A DNA stretch of 64,000 nucleotides, taken from positions 18,053-82,052 of the forward strand of contig CADCEQ010000008.1 of NCBI GenBank assembly GCA_902800435.1, read 5' to 3'. Below the pieces are notes generated by a model. That model ran no database searches and was not told where the DNA came from. It saw only the letters and a program-made list of their open reading frames with translations. How positions within the stretch are numbered: the first letter of the stretch is position 1; each line of letters opens with the position of its first letter. Shown piece after piece: positions 31,600 through 40,304 of the stretch. Source of the DNA: an uncultured Prevotellaceae bacterium (GTDB lineage Bacteria > Bacteroidota > Bacteroidia > Bacteroidales > Bacteroidaceae). The translations under genes and the position numbers were made by a program.

Positions 31600-32903
31600 A
31601 GACGATAGATTTCATATCACTCGGATGCTCGAAGAATCTCGTTGACAGCGAGATACTGATGGGACTGATGGAGGCCAACGGCTTCCATTGTACCCACGAC
31701 AGCGACAATCCGCAGGGCGAAATAGTCGTTGTCAACACCTGCGGCTTCATCAACGACGCCAAGGAAGAGAGCATCAACACGATCCTGGAGTTTGCGCAGG
31801 CGAAGACTGAAGGGCGTATCGAGCGGCTTTACGTCATGGGCTGTCTGTCGGAGCGCTACTTAGCCGAGCTTGAGGAGGAGATTCCTGAGGTCGACGGGTG
31901 GTATGGGAAGTTCAACTACAAAGAGTTGCTGAAAGACTTGAAAACCTCTCCAAGCCCTTCCGAAGGAGAGAGTGTTTCCCGCCGTCATCTTACCACTCCC
32001 CGCCACTACGCCTATATCAAAATCAGCGAGGGCTGCGACCGTCATTGCGCCTACTGCGCCATTCCGCTGATAACGGGCCGCCATCAGAGCCGTCCGATGG
32101 ACGAGATACTCGACGAGGTGCATTGGCTGGTCAGTCAAGGCACAAAGGAATTCCAGATTATCGCCCAGGAGTTGACCTACTACGGTGTTGACCTCTACGG
32201 CGAGCAAAAGATTGCTGAACTGGTGTCGCGGATGGCCGATATTGAAGGCGTGGAATGGATTCGCCTGCATTATGCCTATCCGACGCACTTCCCCTGGGAT
32301 CTGCTCAACGTGATGCGCGAGCGGAAGAACGTCTGCAACTATCTGGACATTGCCTTACAACACATCTCTGATACGATGCTCGACCGTATGCGCCGCCACG
32401 TGACGAAGCAGGAAACATACGAGCTGGTGGAACGTCTGCGCCGAGAGGTGCCCGGTATTCATCTGCGGACAACGCTGATGGTGGGCTTCCCCGGCGAGAC
32501 TGACGAGGACTTCAAGGAACTCATAGAGTTTACAAAGTGGGCGCGCTTTGAGCGTATGGGTGCCTTTGCCTACTCCGAGGAAGACGGCACCTGGTCGGCA
32601 GAGCACTACGAGGACGACGTGCCCGCTGACGTGAAGCAGTCACGGCTCGATAAGCTGATGCGCGTACAGCAGAACATCAGCGCTGAGATTGAGGCTGCCA
32701 AGATTGGGCAGACGCTGAAGACCATTATCGACCGCCGCGAGGGCGACTACTACGTGGGCCGCACGGAGTTCTGCTCGCCCGAGGTCGACCCCGAGGTGCT
32801 GATTCCTGCCGACTGCGAGTTGGAGATAGGTCAGTTCTACAATGTGCATATCACTGATGCTGAGGAGTTTGACCTTTATGGTGAGGTGGTAAATAGTAAT
32901 TAG
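31596..32903 (+). CDS. rimO: Ribosomal protein uS12 (RpsL) methylthiotransferase RimO
   Basis: 435 aa, TTG start overlapping the ftsY stop by 4 nt. The MTTase domain carries the first cluster Cys C11, C49 and C83 ('GCSKN', 'NTCGF', 'MGCLSERY'). The radical SAM motif C147-x3-C151-x2-C154 sits in 'SEGCDRHCAYCAIP', and a TRAM domain ends the protein. The enzyme adds a methylthio group to Asp of ribosomal protein S12. The linker between the two domains holds an atypical 'TSPSPSEGE' (117-125), encoded by a small palindromic insert of the kind seen in queA of this window. Confidence 0.95.
   Translation: MKTIDFISLGCSKNLVDSEILMGLMEANGFHCTHDSDNPQGEIVVVNTCGFINDAKEESINTILEFAQAKTEGRIERLYVMGCLSERYLAELEEEIPEVDGWYGKFNYKELLKDLKTSPSPSEGESVSRRHLTTPRHYAYIKISEGCDRHCAYCAIPLITGRHQSRPMDEILDEVHWLVSQGTKEFQIIAQELTYYGVDLYGEQKIAELVSRMADIEGVEWIRLHYAYPTHFPWDLLNVMRERKNVCNYLDIALQHISDTMLDRMRRHVTKQETYELVERLRREVPGIHLRTTLMVGFPGETDEDFKELIEFTKWARFERMGAFAYSEEDGTWSAEHYEDDVPADVKQSRLDKLMRVQQNISAEIEAAKIGQTLKTIIDRREGDYYVGRTEFCSPEVDPEVLIPADCELEIGQFYNVHITDAEEFDLYGEVVNSN
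31945..31971. repeat. Small in-frame palindromic insert in rimO
   Basis: CCTCTCC (31945-31951) and GGAGAG (31965-31970) face each other around a CCCTTCCGAAGG core. It encodes SPSPSEGE in an interdomain linker and keeps the frame. Confidence 0.5.
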
Positions 32904-32931
32904 GAAAAAGTAAACCGTAAATTATACAGAG

Positions 32932-33219
32932 GTGAACAATAAACAATTCATAGCTGAACTTGCCCGCCGGATGGGTTATTCATCGACTGACACGCAGAAG
33001 ATGATATACCAGATTATCGACGCTATGGGCGACAGCTTTATGGAGGGCAACACCGTCATTGTGCAGAACTTCGGCAGCTTTGAAGTGAAGAAGCGGCTGG
33101 AGCGCATTATGGTGAACCCTACGACGGGACAGCGTATGCTGGTGCCGCCTAAACTCACTCTGGGCTTCAAGATCAGTCCTACGTGGAAAGGCAAACTAAA
33201 GAACGGAGGAACTGAGTGA
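32932..33219 (+). CDS. HU-family DNA-binding protein
   Basis: 95 aa, GTG start. Typical HU helix pair 'NNKQFIAELARRMGYSSTDTQKMI', the saddle strand 'VIVQNFGSFEVKKR', and arm residues 'NPTTGQRMLVPPKLTLGFK'. The arm keeps the proline (PPK) that kinks DNA. Such proteins bend and compact DNA. It is 28 nt downstream of rimO, and its stop overlaps the next ATG (TGATG). It forms a pair with a longer HU-family gene, so the two may form a heterodimer (inference). Confidence 0.9.
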   Translation: MNNKQFIAELARRMGYSSTDTQKMIYQIIDAMGDSFMEGNTVIVQNFGSFEVKKRLERIMVNPTTGQRMLVPPKLTLGFKISPTWKGKLKNGGTE

Positions 33220-34553
33220 TGGGAGTGATGGACCGTATTTCTATACAAGAGCTATCCGCTATCCTGACAGTCAAGAGTGGTTTGAAGAAGAAGGATGCCG
33301 AGCGGTTCGCTACCACGCTGTTCGAGGTGGTGAAGGACGGGCTGGTGTCCGACCGTCTGGTGAAGGTCAAGGGTCTGGGAACCTTCAAGGTGATTGATAT
33401 TGAAGCCCGCGAGAGTGTGAATGTCAATACCGGTGAGCGTGTGCTCATTGAAGGTCATGAGAAGATATCTTTCACGCCAGATTCTACGATGAAGGAACTG
33501 GTGAACAAGCCCTTCTCGCAGTTTGAGACGGTAGTCTTGAACGAAGGCGTTGAGTTCGACGATGCACCGACCATCGCTGAACCGGCTGAGGAGGAGTTGA
33601 TTGTTGAAGCACCGGTGGTTGAGGAACCACCCGTCGTAGAGTCCATAGTTGAAGAACCGACAATTGAAGAGCCGCCTGTGGAAGAGCCCAACGTTGAAGA
33701 ACCACCAGTTGTAGAACAGACTGTTGAGGAACCTCCTGTTGAAGAATTGCCTGTGGTGGAGTTGCCGGTTGAGAAATCGCCTGTAGAAGAAATACCGGTT
33801 GAGGAATCACCAGTAGAAGAAATACCTGTTGAGGAGCCGCCTGTTGAGGAACCACCTTTGGACGAACTGCCAACGGTTGAACCCCTGGCAGTGATGCATC
33901 AACAGGAACCAATGGAAGAAATAGAAAAGGAAACAGAAGAAATCGAAGAAGAACAAGATATGAAAACAAAAAGCGATAACTCAAAACTGAGAACAATTGC
34001 TTGGCTGGCAATAGTCCTCGCAACTGGCGTTGCCTCGTTTGTAGGCGGATTTTACCTCGGTTTGGACGAGGGTCTTTCAATAAAGGAGAACGTTTATACC
34101 CCGATAGAGGAAATTGCTGACAGCACTGAGCAGGCTCCCGTGAAAGACGCCCCCAAGGTAGAAAAAAAGACAGAAGCCAAGACAAAAGTAAAAGACGTTG
34201 ACGCTCCGGCTTTCAAAGCCGAGAAGTCAAAGCCTGTTGAGGTTGTTGAGTCGCCTGTCGACCAGGCTACACCTCCAGCTGCACCAGCCGCGTCGCCTGC
34301 TGCCAAAACAGACAAATATGCCGAGATGGACAATCGCGTACGTTATGGGGCATACCGCATTGTTGGCACGGACTACGAGGTTACCGCTAAAGCCGGTGAG
34401 TCAACGGCCCGCGTGTCCAAGCGTACCCTTGGCCCTGACATGGAGTGCTATATCGAGGTGTATAACGGACTGAAGCCAGGAGCCGTGCTCGAAGCCGGTA
34501 AGAAGGTTAAAATTCCCAAGCTGGAACTGAAGAAGAAACTGAAGAAGAATTAA
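33219..34553 (+). CDS. HU-domain protein fused to Pro/Glu repeats, a membrane helix and a LysM-like end
   Basis: 444 aa from the ATG at 33219, which has GGAGGA eight bases upstream and overlaps the HU stop; a GTG at 33216 is possible. Order: HU-like domain (1-90, 'LSAILTVKSGLKKKDAERFATTLF', 'VKVKGLGTFKV'), low-complexity 'VEEPPVEE/IPVEE' repeats (about 120-225), an acidic stretch, one membrane helix (about 265-287, 'TIAWLAIVLATGVASFVGGFYL'), a Lys/Pro/Ala linker and a LysM-like C-terminus ('YEVTAKAGESTARVSKRTLG', 'GAVLEAGKKVKIPKL'). It could join DNA on the inside to the wall on the outside. The repeat DNA (33590-33870) may be variable in length. Confidence 0.85.
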   Translation: MGVMDRISIQELSAILTVKSGLKKKDAERFATTLFEVVKDGLVSDRLVKVKGLGTFKVIDIEARESVNVNTGERVLIEGHEKISFTPDSTMKELVNKPFSQFETVVLNEGVEFDDAPTIAEPAEEELIVEAPVVEEPPVVESIVEEPTIEEPPVEEPNVEEPPVVEQTVEEPPVEELPVVELPVEKSPVEEIPVEESPVEEIPVEEPPVEEPPLDELPTVEPLAVMHQQEPMEEIEKETEEIEEEQDMKTKSDNSKLRTIAWLAIVLATGVASFVGGFYLGLDEGLSIKENVYTPIEEIADSTEQAPVKDAPKVEKKTEAKTKVKDVDAPAFKAEKSKPVEVVESPVDQATPPAAPAASPAAKTDKYAEMDNRVRYGAYRIVGTDYEVTAKAGESTARVSKRTLGPDMECYIEVYNGLKPGAVLEAGKKVKIPKLELKKKLKKN

Positions 34554-34581
34554 TCACAAAACAAAAAAACTACATATCATT

Positions 34582-35577
<996 letters not shown>

Positions 35578-35613
35578 TAAAGGTAAAAAGGTAAAAAAGT
35601 AAGAAGGTAAAAG

Positions 35614-36483
35614 ATGGAAACATCTGAAATCCTAAAGAAGGTACGCAAGATAGAAATCAAGACGCGCGGCCTGAGTTCGCAAGTCTTTGCCGGACAGTAC
35701 CATTCGGCCTTCAAGGGCCGTGGTATGGCTTTCAGCGAAGTGCGCGAATATCAGTACGGCGACGACGTGCGCGACATCGACTGGAACGTGACAGCCCGCT
35801 TCCACCGCCCCTATGTGAAAGTGTTTGAGGAGGAACGCGAACTGACCGTCATGCTGCTGGTCGACGTCAGCGGTTCGCTGGACTTCGGTACGCAGGTGCA
35901 GATGAAGCGCGACATGGTGACAGAGATAGCCGCCACCATCGCATTCTCGGCCATTCAGAACAACGACAAGATTGGCGTCGTGTTCTTCTCTGACAAGATT
36001 GAGAAATACATCCCGCCGAAGAAGGGTCGCAAGCACATCCTCTACATCATCCGCGAGATGCTTGACTTCAAGCCCGAGTCAAAGCGTACTGATGTGCGTC
36101 AGGCCATCGAGTTTATGACGAGCGTGCAGAAGCGCCGCACAACGGCTTTCATTCTGAGCGATTTCTACGTGCGCGAGGACTTCCTGCAGTCGCTGCAGAT
36201 TTGTAACCGCAAGCACGACGTGGTGGCCATACAGGTGTACGACCAGCGTGCCCGTGAGTTGCCTAACGTGGGACTGATGAAGGTGGTCGATGCCGAGACA
36301 GGCTTCGAACAGTATGTCGATACCGGTTCCAAGAGTCTGCGCAAGGCTTACAGCCGCTACTGGACCAACCGCCAGAAGGAGCTGAAGGACACCTTTACCC
36401 GGAGCAACGTCGACAACGTCAGCATTGCTACCGACGAGGACTATGTCAAGCTGCTGCTTGGCCTGTTTAAGCAAAGAAGCTAA
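35614..36483 (+). CDS. DUF58 vWA-like protein
   Basis: 289 aa. The signature 'GQYHSAFKGRGMAFSEVREYQYGDDVRDIDWNVTAR' is DUF58, followed by the vWA-like metal site 'LVDVSGSLDFG'. No membrane helix. It always travels with MoxR and is probably its client. The 36-nt gap before it contains repeated GGTAAAA words, an A-rich spacer type found elsewhere in the window. Confidence 0.92.
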   Translation: METSEILKKVRKIEIKTRGLSSQVFAGQYHSAFKGRGMAFSEVREYQYGDDVRDIDWNVTARFHRPYVKVFEEERELTVMLLVDVSGSLDFGTQVQMKRDMVTEIAATIAFSAIQNNDKIGVVFFSDKIEKYIPPKKGRKHILYIIREMLDFKPESKRTDVRQAIEFMTSVQKRRTTAFILSDFYVREDFLQSLQICNRKHDVVAIQVYDQRARELPNVGLMKVVDAETGFEQYVDTGSKSLRKAYSRYWTNRQKELKDTFTRSNVDNVSIATDEDYVKLLLGLFKQRS

Positions 36484-36492
36484 AAGAAGGAA

Positions 36493-37581
36493 ATGAAGAA
36501 AACGTTATTGCTCATAATACTGTCTGTAGGCACGCTGGTCGCGAGTGCGCAAGTCACCGTCGAGGCTGCCATCGACTCTATCGAGATGCTCATCGGCGAG
36601 CAGGTACACGTCACCGTGACGGCTACGATGAAGGAAGGCTCGAAGGTGGAGCTCCCCGTCTTCAAGCCCATGCAGCAGCTAATACCGGGCGTCGAAGTGC
36701 TGAAGAGTACCGAACTGGGCACCAAGGGCAAGGACGGCGGTTTCGTAGACCGTCAAGTGGTCTATACGCTGACCTCGTTCGATGACACGCTCTACTATCT
36801 GCCACCCTTTGTGGTGAAGGTCGACGGCAAGCCTTATGAAAGCAAGAGTCTCGCGCTGAAAGTCGTTGGCATTGAGGTTGATACCACGCGTGTGGATCAG
36901 TTCTTTGGTCCCAAGGACGTACAGGACAATCCCTTCCTGTGGAGCGACTGGAGCCTCCTGTTCTGGCTGAGTGTGCTGATGCTGGTACTGATGGCTGTCG
37001 GTTACTACCTCTATATGCGACTGCGCGACAACAAGCCCATCATCACGCATATTCGTATCGTGAAGCGACTGCTGCCTCACCAGAAGGCCATGAAGGAAAT
37101 CGAGCAGATCAAGGCCGACAAGATGCAAAACTCTGAGAATCCGAAGGAGTACTATACCAAGCTGACCGACACGCTGCGCAAGTATATTGAGGACCGCTAT
37201 GGCTTCAACGCGATGGAGATGACCAGCTCGGAGATTATTGAGCGCTTGGAGAAGGCTCTCACCGACGATACGAAGGACGCTGCGACGATGAAGGCTGAGT
37301 TGCGTCAGCTCTTCACGACGGCCGACCTCGTGAAGTTTGCCAAGTACTCGACGATGATCAACGAGAACGATGCCAACCTCGTCAGCGCCATCGACTTCAT
37401 CAACCAGACGAAGCTTGAGAACATGCCTACCGAGGAGACCGTGAAGCCCGAGCTGACGGAGGCCGACCAGCGTACTGTCAAGACGCGCCGCGTGCTGAAG
37501 TTGGTCATCACGCTGATAACGGTCGCCTGTGTGGTGCTGCTGGTCTATGTGTTCTACGGACTCTATCAATTATTGAACTAA
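36493..37581 (+). CDS. BatD-like exported protein with two membrane helices
   Basis: 362 aa. Signal peptide (1-19), a beta-rich exported domain like the first domain of BatD ('VTVEAAIDSIEMLIGEQVHVTV'), a membrane helix about 152-175 ('WSLLFWLSVLMLVLMAVGYYLY'), a cytoplasmic helical part with 'YYTKLTDTLRKYIEDRYGFNAMEMTSSEII' (DUF4381-like) and a last membrane helix (about 335-358). It sits in the normal place between the DUF58 gene and batA. Biochemical role not established. Confidence 0.85.
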   Translation: MKKTLLLIILSVGTLVASAQVTVEAAIDSIEMLIGEQVHVTVTATMKEGSKVELPVFKPMQQLIPGVEVLKSTELGTKGKDGGFVDRQVVYTLTSFDDTLYYLPPFVVKVDGKPYESKSLALKVVGIEVDTTRVDQFFGPKDVQDNPFLWSDWSLLFWLSVLMLVLMAVGYYLYMRLRDNKPIITHIRIVKRLLPHQKAMKEIEQIKADKMQNSENPKEYYTKLTDTLRKYIEDRYGFNAMEMTSSEIIERLEKALTDDTKDAATMKAELRQLFTTADLVKFAKYSTMINENDANLVSAIDFINQTKLENMPTEETVKPELTEADQRTVKTRRVLKLVITLITVACVVLLVYVFYGLYQLLN

Positions 37582-37585
37582 GGAA

Positions 37586-38584
37586 ATGGAATTTGCCAAT
37601 AAAGAATACCTGTTTTTGCTCCAGCTCCTGATACCTTATATATTATGGTATCTGTTGTACAGGAAGAAGAGCGAGCCGACGATGCGGATGTCGGACACCT
37701 TCGCCTTCCGCTTCGCGCCGAAGAGCTGGAAGGTGAGGCTGATGCCGCTGCAGATGCTGCTGCGCATGCTGGCCTTCACGATGATTGTCATCGTGCTGGC
37801 GCGGCCCCAGACGTCGAACTCGTGGAAGAACAAGACCATCGAGGGCATAGATATTATGCTGGCGATGGACGTCTCCACGTCGATGCTGGCCGAGGACCTG
37901 AAGCCCAACCGCATGGAGGCTGCCAAGGCAGTGGCTGCTGAGTTCATCTCTGGTCGCCCCAACGACAACATTGGCCTGAGCATCTTTGCCGGTGAGGCCT
38001 TCACCCAGTGCCCCATGACTACCGACCACGCCTCGCTGCTCAGTCTGCTCCACAACGTGCGCACCGACATTGCCATGCGCGGACTGATAGAAGACGGTAC
38101 GGCCATCGGTATGGGACTTGCCAACTCCGTGAGCCGACTGAAGGACTCGAAGGCCAAGAGTCGCGTGGTGATTCTGCTGACCGACGGTTCCAACAACCGT
38201 GGTGACATCTCGCCGATGACGGCAGCCGAGATTGCCAAGAGCCTTGGCATCCGCGTCTATACCGTCGGCGTGGGCAGCAACAAGGTGGCGCCTTACCCGA
38301 TGCCTGTCGGCGGTGGCGTTCAGTATGTGAACATCCCTGTCGAGATTGACGACGAGACGCTGCGCGGCATTGCCAAGGCTACCGACGGCGACTTCTACCG
38401 GGCCACCAACACCAAGGAGCTGAACCAGATCTATAAGGAGATTGATCAGCTGGAGAAGTCGAAGCTGAACGTCAAGCAGTACAGCCGCAAGTACGATGTC
38501 TACCAGTATTTTGCCCTCGTGGCCGTACTGGCTCTGCTGCTCGAACTTCTGCTGCGTATCACCGTGTTCCGTCGCATCCCATAA
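37586..38584 (+). CDS. batA: Aerotolerance protein BatA (vWA domain)
   Basis: 332 aa. Two N-terminal membrane helices (about 8-22 and 55-73), then a vWA domain with an intact MIDAS 'MDVSTSM' and distal 'LTDGSNNRGD', and a C-terminal membrane helix followed by a short basic end. Named in Bacteroides fragilis for its effect on oxygen survival. Five nt separate it from the preceding stop. Confidence 0.93.
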   Translation: MEFANKEYLFLLQLLIPYILWYLLYRKKSEPTMRMSDTFAFRFAPKSWKVRLMPLQMLLRMLAFTMIVIVLARPQTSNSWKNKTIEGIDIMLAMDVSTSMLAEDLKPNRMEAAKAVAAEFISGRPNDNIGLSIFAGEAFTQCPMTTDHASLLSLLHNVRTDIAMRGLIEDGTAIGMGLANSVSRLKDSKAKSRVVILLTDGSNNRGDISPMTAAEIAKSLGIRVYTVGVGSNKVAPYPMPVGGGVQYVNIPVEIDDETLRGIAKATDGDFYRATNTKELNQIYKEIDQLEKSKLNVKQYSRKYDVYQYFALVAVLALLLELLLRITVFRRIP

Positions 38585-38623
38585 TCGTAAATAGTAAATC
38601 AGTAAATCGTAAATCATATTGCT

Positions 38624-40300
38624 GTGTTTAGATTTGAAGACCCCATATATCTTTACCTGCTGTTGCTGATTCCGCTGTTGGCAATCATCAGGTTTGTCAC
38701 CTACCGTAGCCAGAGGAAGCGGTTGCGCAAGTTTGGCGACCCGCGACTGCTGAAGGAGCTGATGCCCGACGTCTCGCGTTGGCGCCCAGGCGTGAAGTTC
38801 TGGCTGTTGCAGGCCGCTCTGGCCCTGCTCATCCTGATGCTTGCGCGCCCTCAGATGGGTACGAAGATCAGTCACGAGAAGCGCAACGGCATCGAGACCA
38901 TCATCTGTGTGGACATCAGTAACTCCATGCGGGCTGAGGACGTGACGCCCAGCCGTCTGGACCGTGCGAAGATGATGGTTGAGAATCTGGTCGACCATTT
39001 TACTGACGACAAGATTGGTCTCATCGTTTTTGCCGGCGATGCCTTCGTGCAGCTGCCGATAACCAGCGACTACGTGTCGGCCAAGATGTTCCTGTCGAGT
39101 ATCGACCCGTCGATGATGGCCACTCAGGGCACCGACATTGCCCGTGCCGTCGAGATGGCCACCCACAGCTTTACGCAGGAGACGGGTATTGGCAAGGCCA
39201 TCATCGTGATTACCGACGGCGAGGACCACGAGGGTGGTGCCATCGAGGCCGCCGAGGCTGCCAAGAAGGCCGACATGCGCGTCTATATGCTTGGCATCGG
39301 TTCCAGGCAGGGAGCTCCGATTCCCATTCCCAACACGGGCGACTACATGACCGACAATACCGGCCAGACGGTGATGTCGGCCCTCAACGAGGATATGTGT
39401 AAGCAGATTGCCTCAGCCGGTGGCGGTGCCTATATCCACGTCGAGAACAACAGCAATGCTCAGGACCTGCTCGACCAGGAACTTGAGAAGCTGGCCAAGA
39501 AGGAGACGAAGGCTACTGTCTACAGCGACTACGACGAGCAGTTCCAGGCGTTTGGCATCCTGGCTTTGTTGCTGCTCATTATTGAGGTTTGCCTGCTTGA
39601 GAGCAAGAACCCGCTGCTGAAGCGTGTGTCGCTGTTTGGTGCCCGCAAAAAGACCGCAGCAACCGTTCTGCTGTTGCTGGTGGCCATGAGCGTGAGTGCC
39701 CAGACCGACCGCCAGTATATCCGTCAGGGTAACAAGCAGTACAGGGCTGGTAACTTTGCCAATGCCGAGGTCAGCTACCGCAAGGCCATAGAGAAGAACA
39801 ACCGCAATCCGCAGGCACCCTATAACCTGGGAAATGCGCTTCTGTTCCAGAACAAGGACTCTGCCGCTGTGGCCGAGTTCGAGAAGGCAGCCAAGGCTGA
39901 GACCAACCCCCTGCGTAAGTCGAAGGCTTACCACAATATGGGCGTTGTCTGCCAGCGTCACCATATGTTTGGCGAGGCCATTGAGGCCTACAAGCAGAGT
40001 CTGCGCCTGAATCCCCATGACGACGAGACGCGCTACAATCTGGAACTCTGCAAGCGCCAGCAGAAGCAGCAACAGCAGAATCAGCAGAACAAGGATAATA
40101 AGGACCAGCAGAAGCAGGACCAGCAGAAACAACAGCAGGACAAGCAGAAGCAAGAGCAGCAGAAGCAGGAACCGAAGATGAGCAAGGAGAATGCCGAGCA
40201 GCTTCTGAATGCCGCCATGCAGCAGGAGAAGCAGACGCAGGAGCGCATGAAGAAAGCCCAGCAGCGCCCGCAGAAGCGCAGTATAGAAAAGAATTGGTAG
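38624..40300 (+). CDS. batB: BatB-BatC fusion: vWA domain plus TPR repeats
   Basis: 558 aa, GTG start. Residues 1-330 repeat the BatA plan with MIDAS 'VDISNSM' and 'ITDGEDHEGG' and a membrane helix (about 308-326). A second hydrophobic stretch ('TAATVLLLLVAMSVSA', about 345-361) with a signal-like cut site leads into TPR repeats ('NPQAPYNLGNALLFQNKD', 'AYHNMGVVCQRHHMFGEAIEAYKQSL', about 375-475), and the chain ends in a Gln/Lys-rich low-complexity tail. In B. fragilis batB and batC are separate genes; here they form one frame. Confidence 0.9.
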   Translation: MFRFEDPIYLYLLLLIPLLAIIRFVTYRSQRKRLRKFGDPRLLKELMPDVSRWRPGVKFWLLQAALALLILMLARPQMGTKISHEKRNGIETIICVDISNSMRAEDVTPSRLDRAKMMVENLVDHFTDDKIGLIVFAGDAFVQLPITSDYVSAKMFLSSIDPSMMATQGTDIARAVEMATHSFTQETGIGKAIIVITDGEDHEGGAIEAAEAAKKADMRVYMLGIGSRQGAPIPIPNTGDYMTDNTGQTVMSALNEDMCKQIASAGGGAYIHVENNSNAQDLLDQELEKLAKKETKATVYSDYDEQFQAFGILALLLLIIEVCLLESKNPLLKRVSLFGARKKTAATVLLLLVAMSVSAQTDRQYIRQGNKQYRAGNFANAEVSYRKAIEKNNRNPQAPYNLGNALLFQNKDSAAVAEFEKAAKAETNPLRKSKAYHNMGVVCQRHHMFGEAIEAYKQSLRLNPHDDETRYNLELCKRQQKQQQQNQQNKDNKDQQKQDQQKQQQDKQKQEQQKQEPKMSKENAEQLLNAAMQQEKQTQERMKKAQQRPQKRSIEKNW

Positions 40301-40304
40301 TAAG

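Noticed and set aside
37643..39229. 528-aa minus-strand open frame across batA and batB
   Set aside because: It runs through two recognised genes on the other strand and is His/Gln/Val-rich as shadows are.
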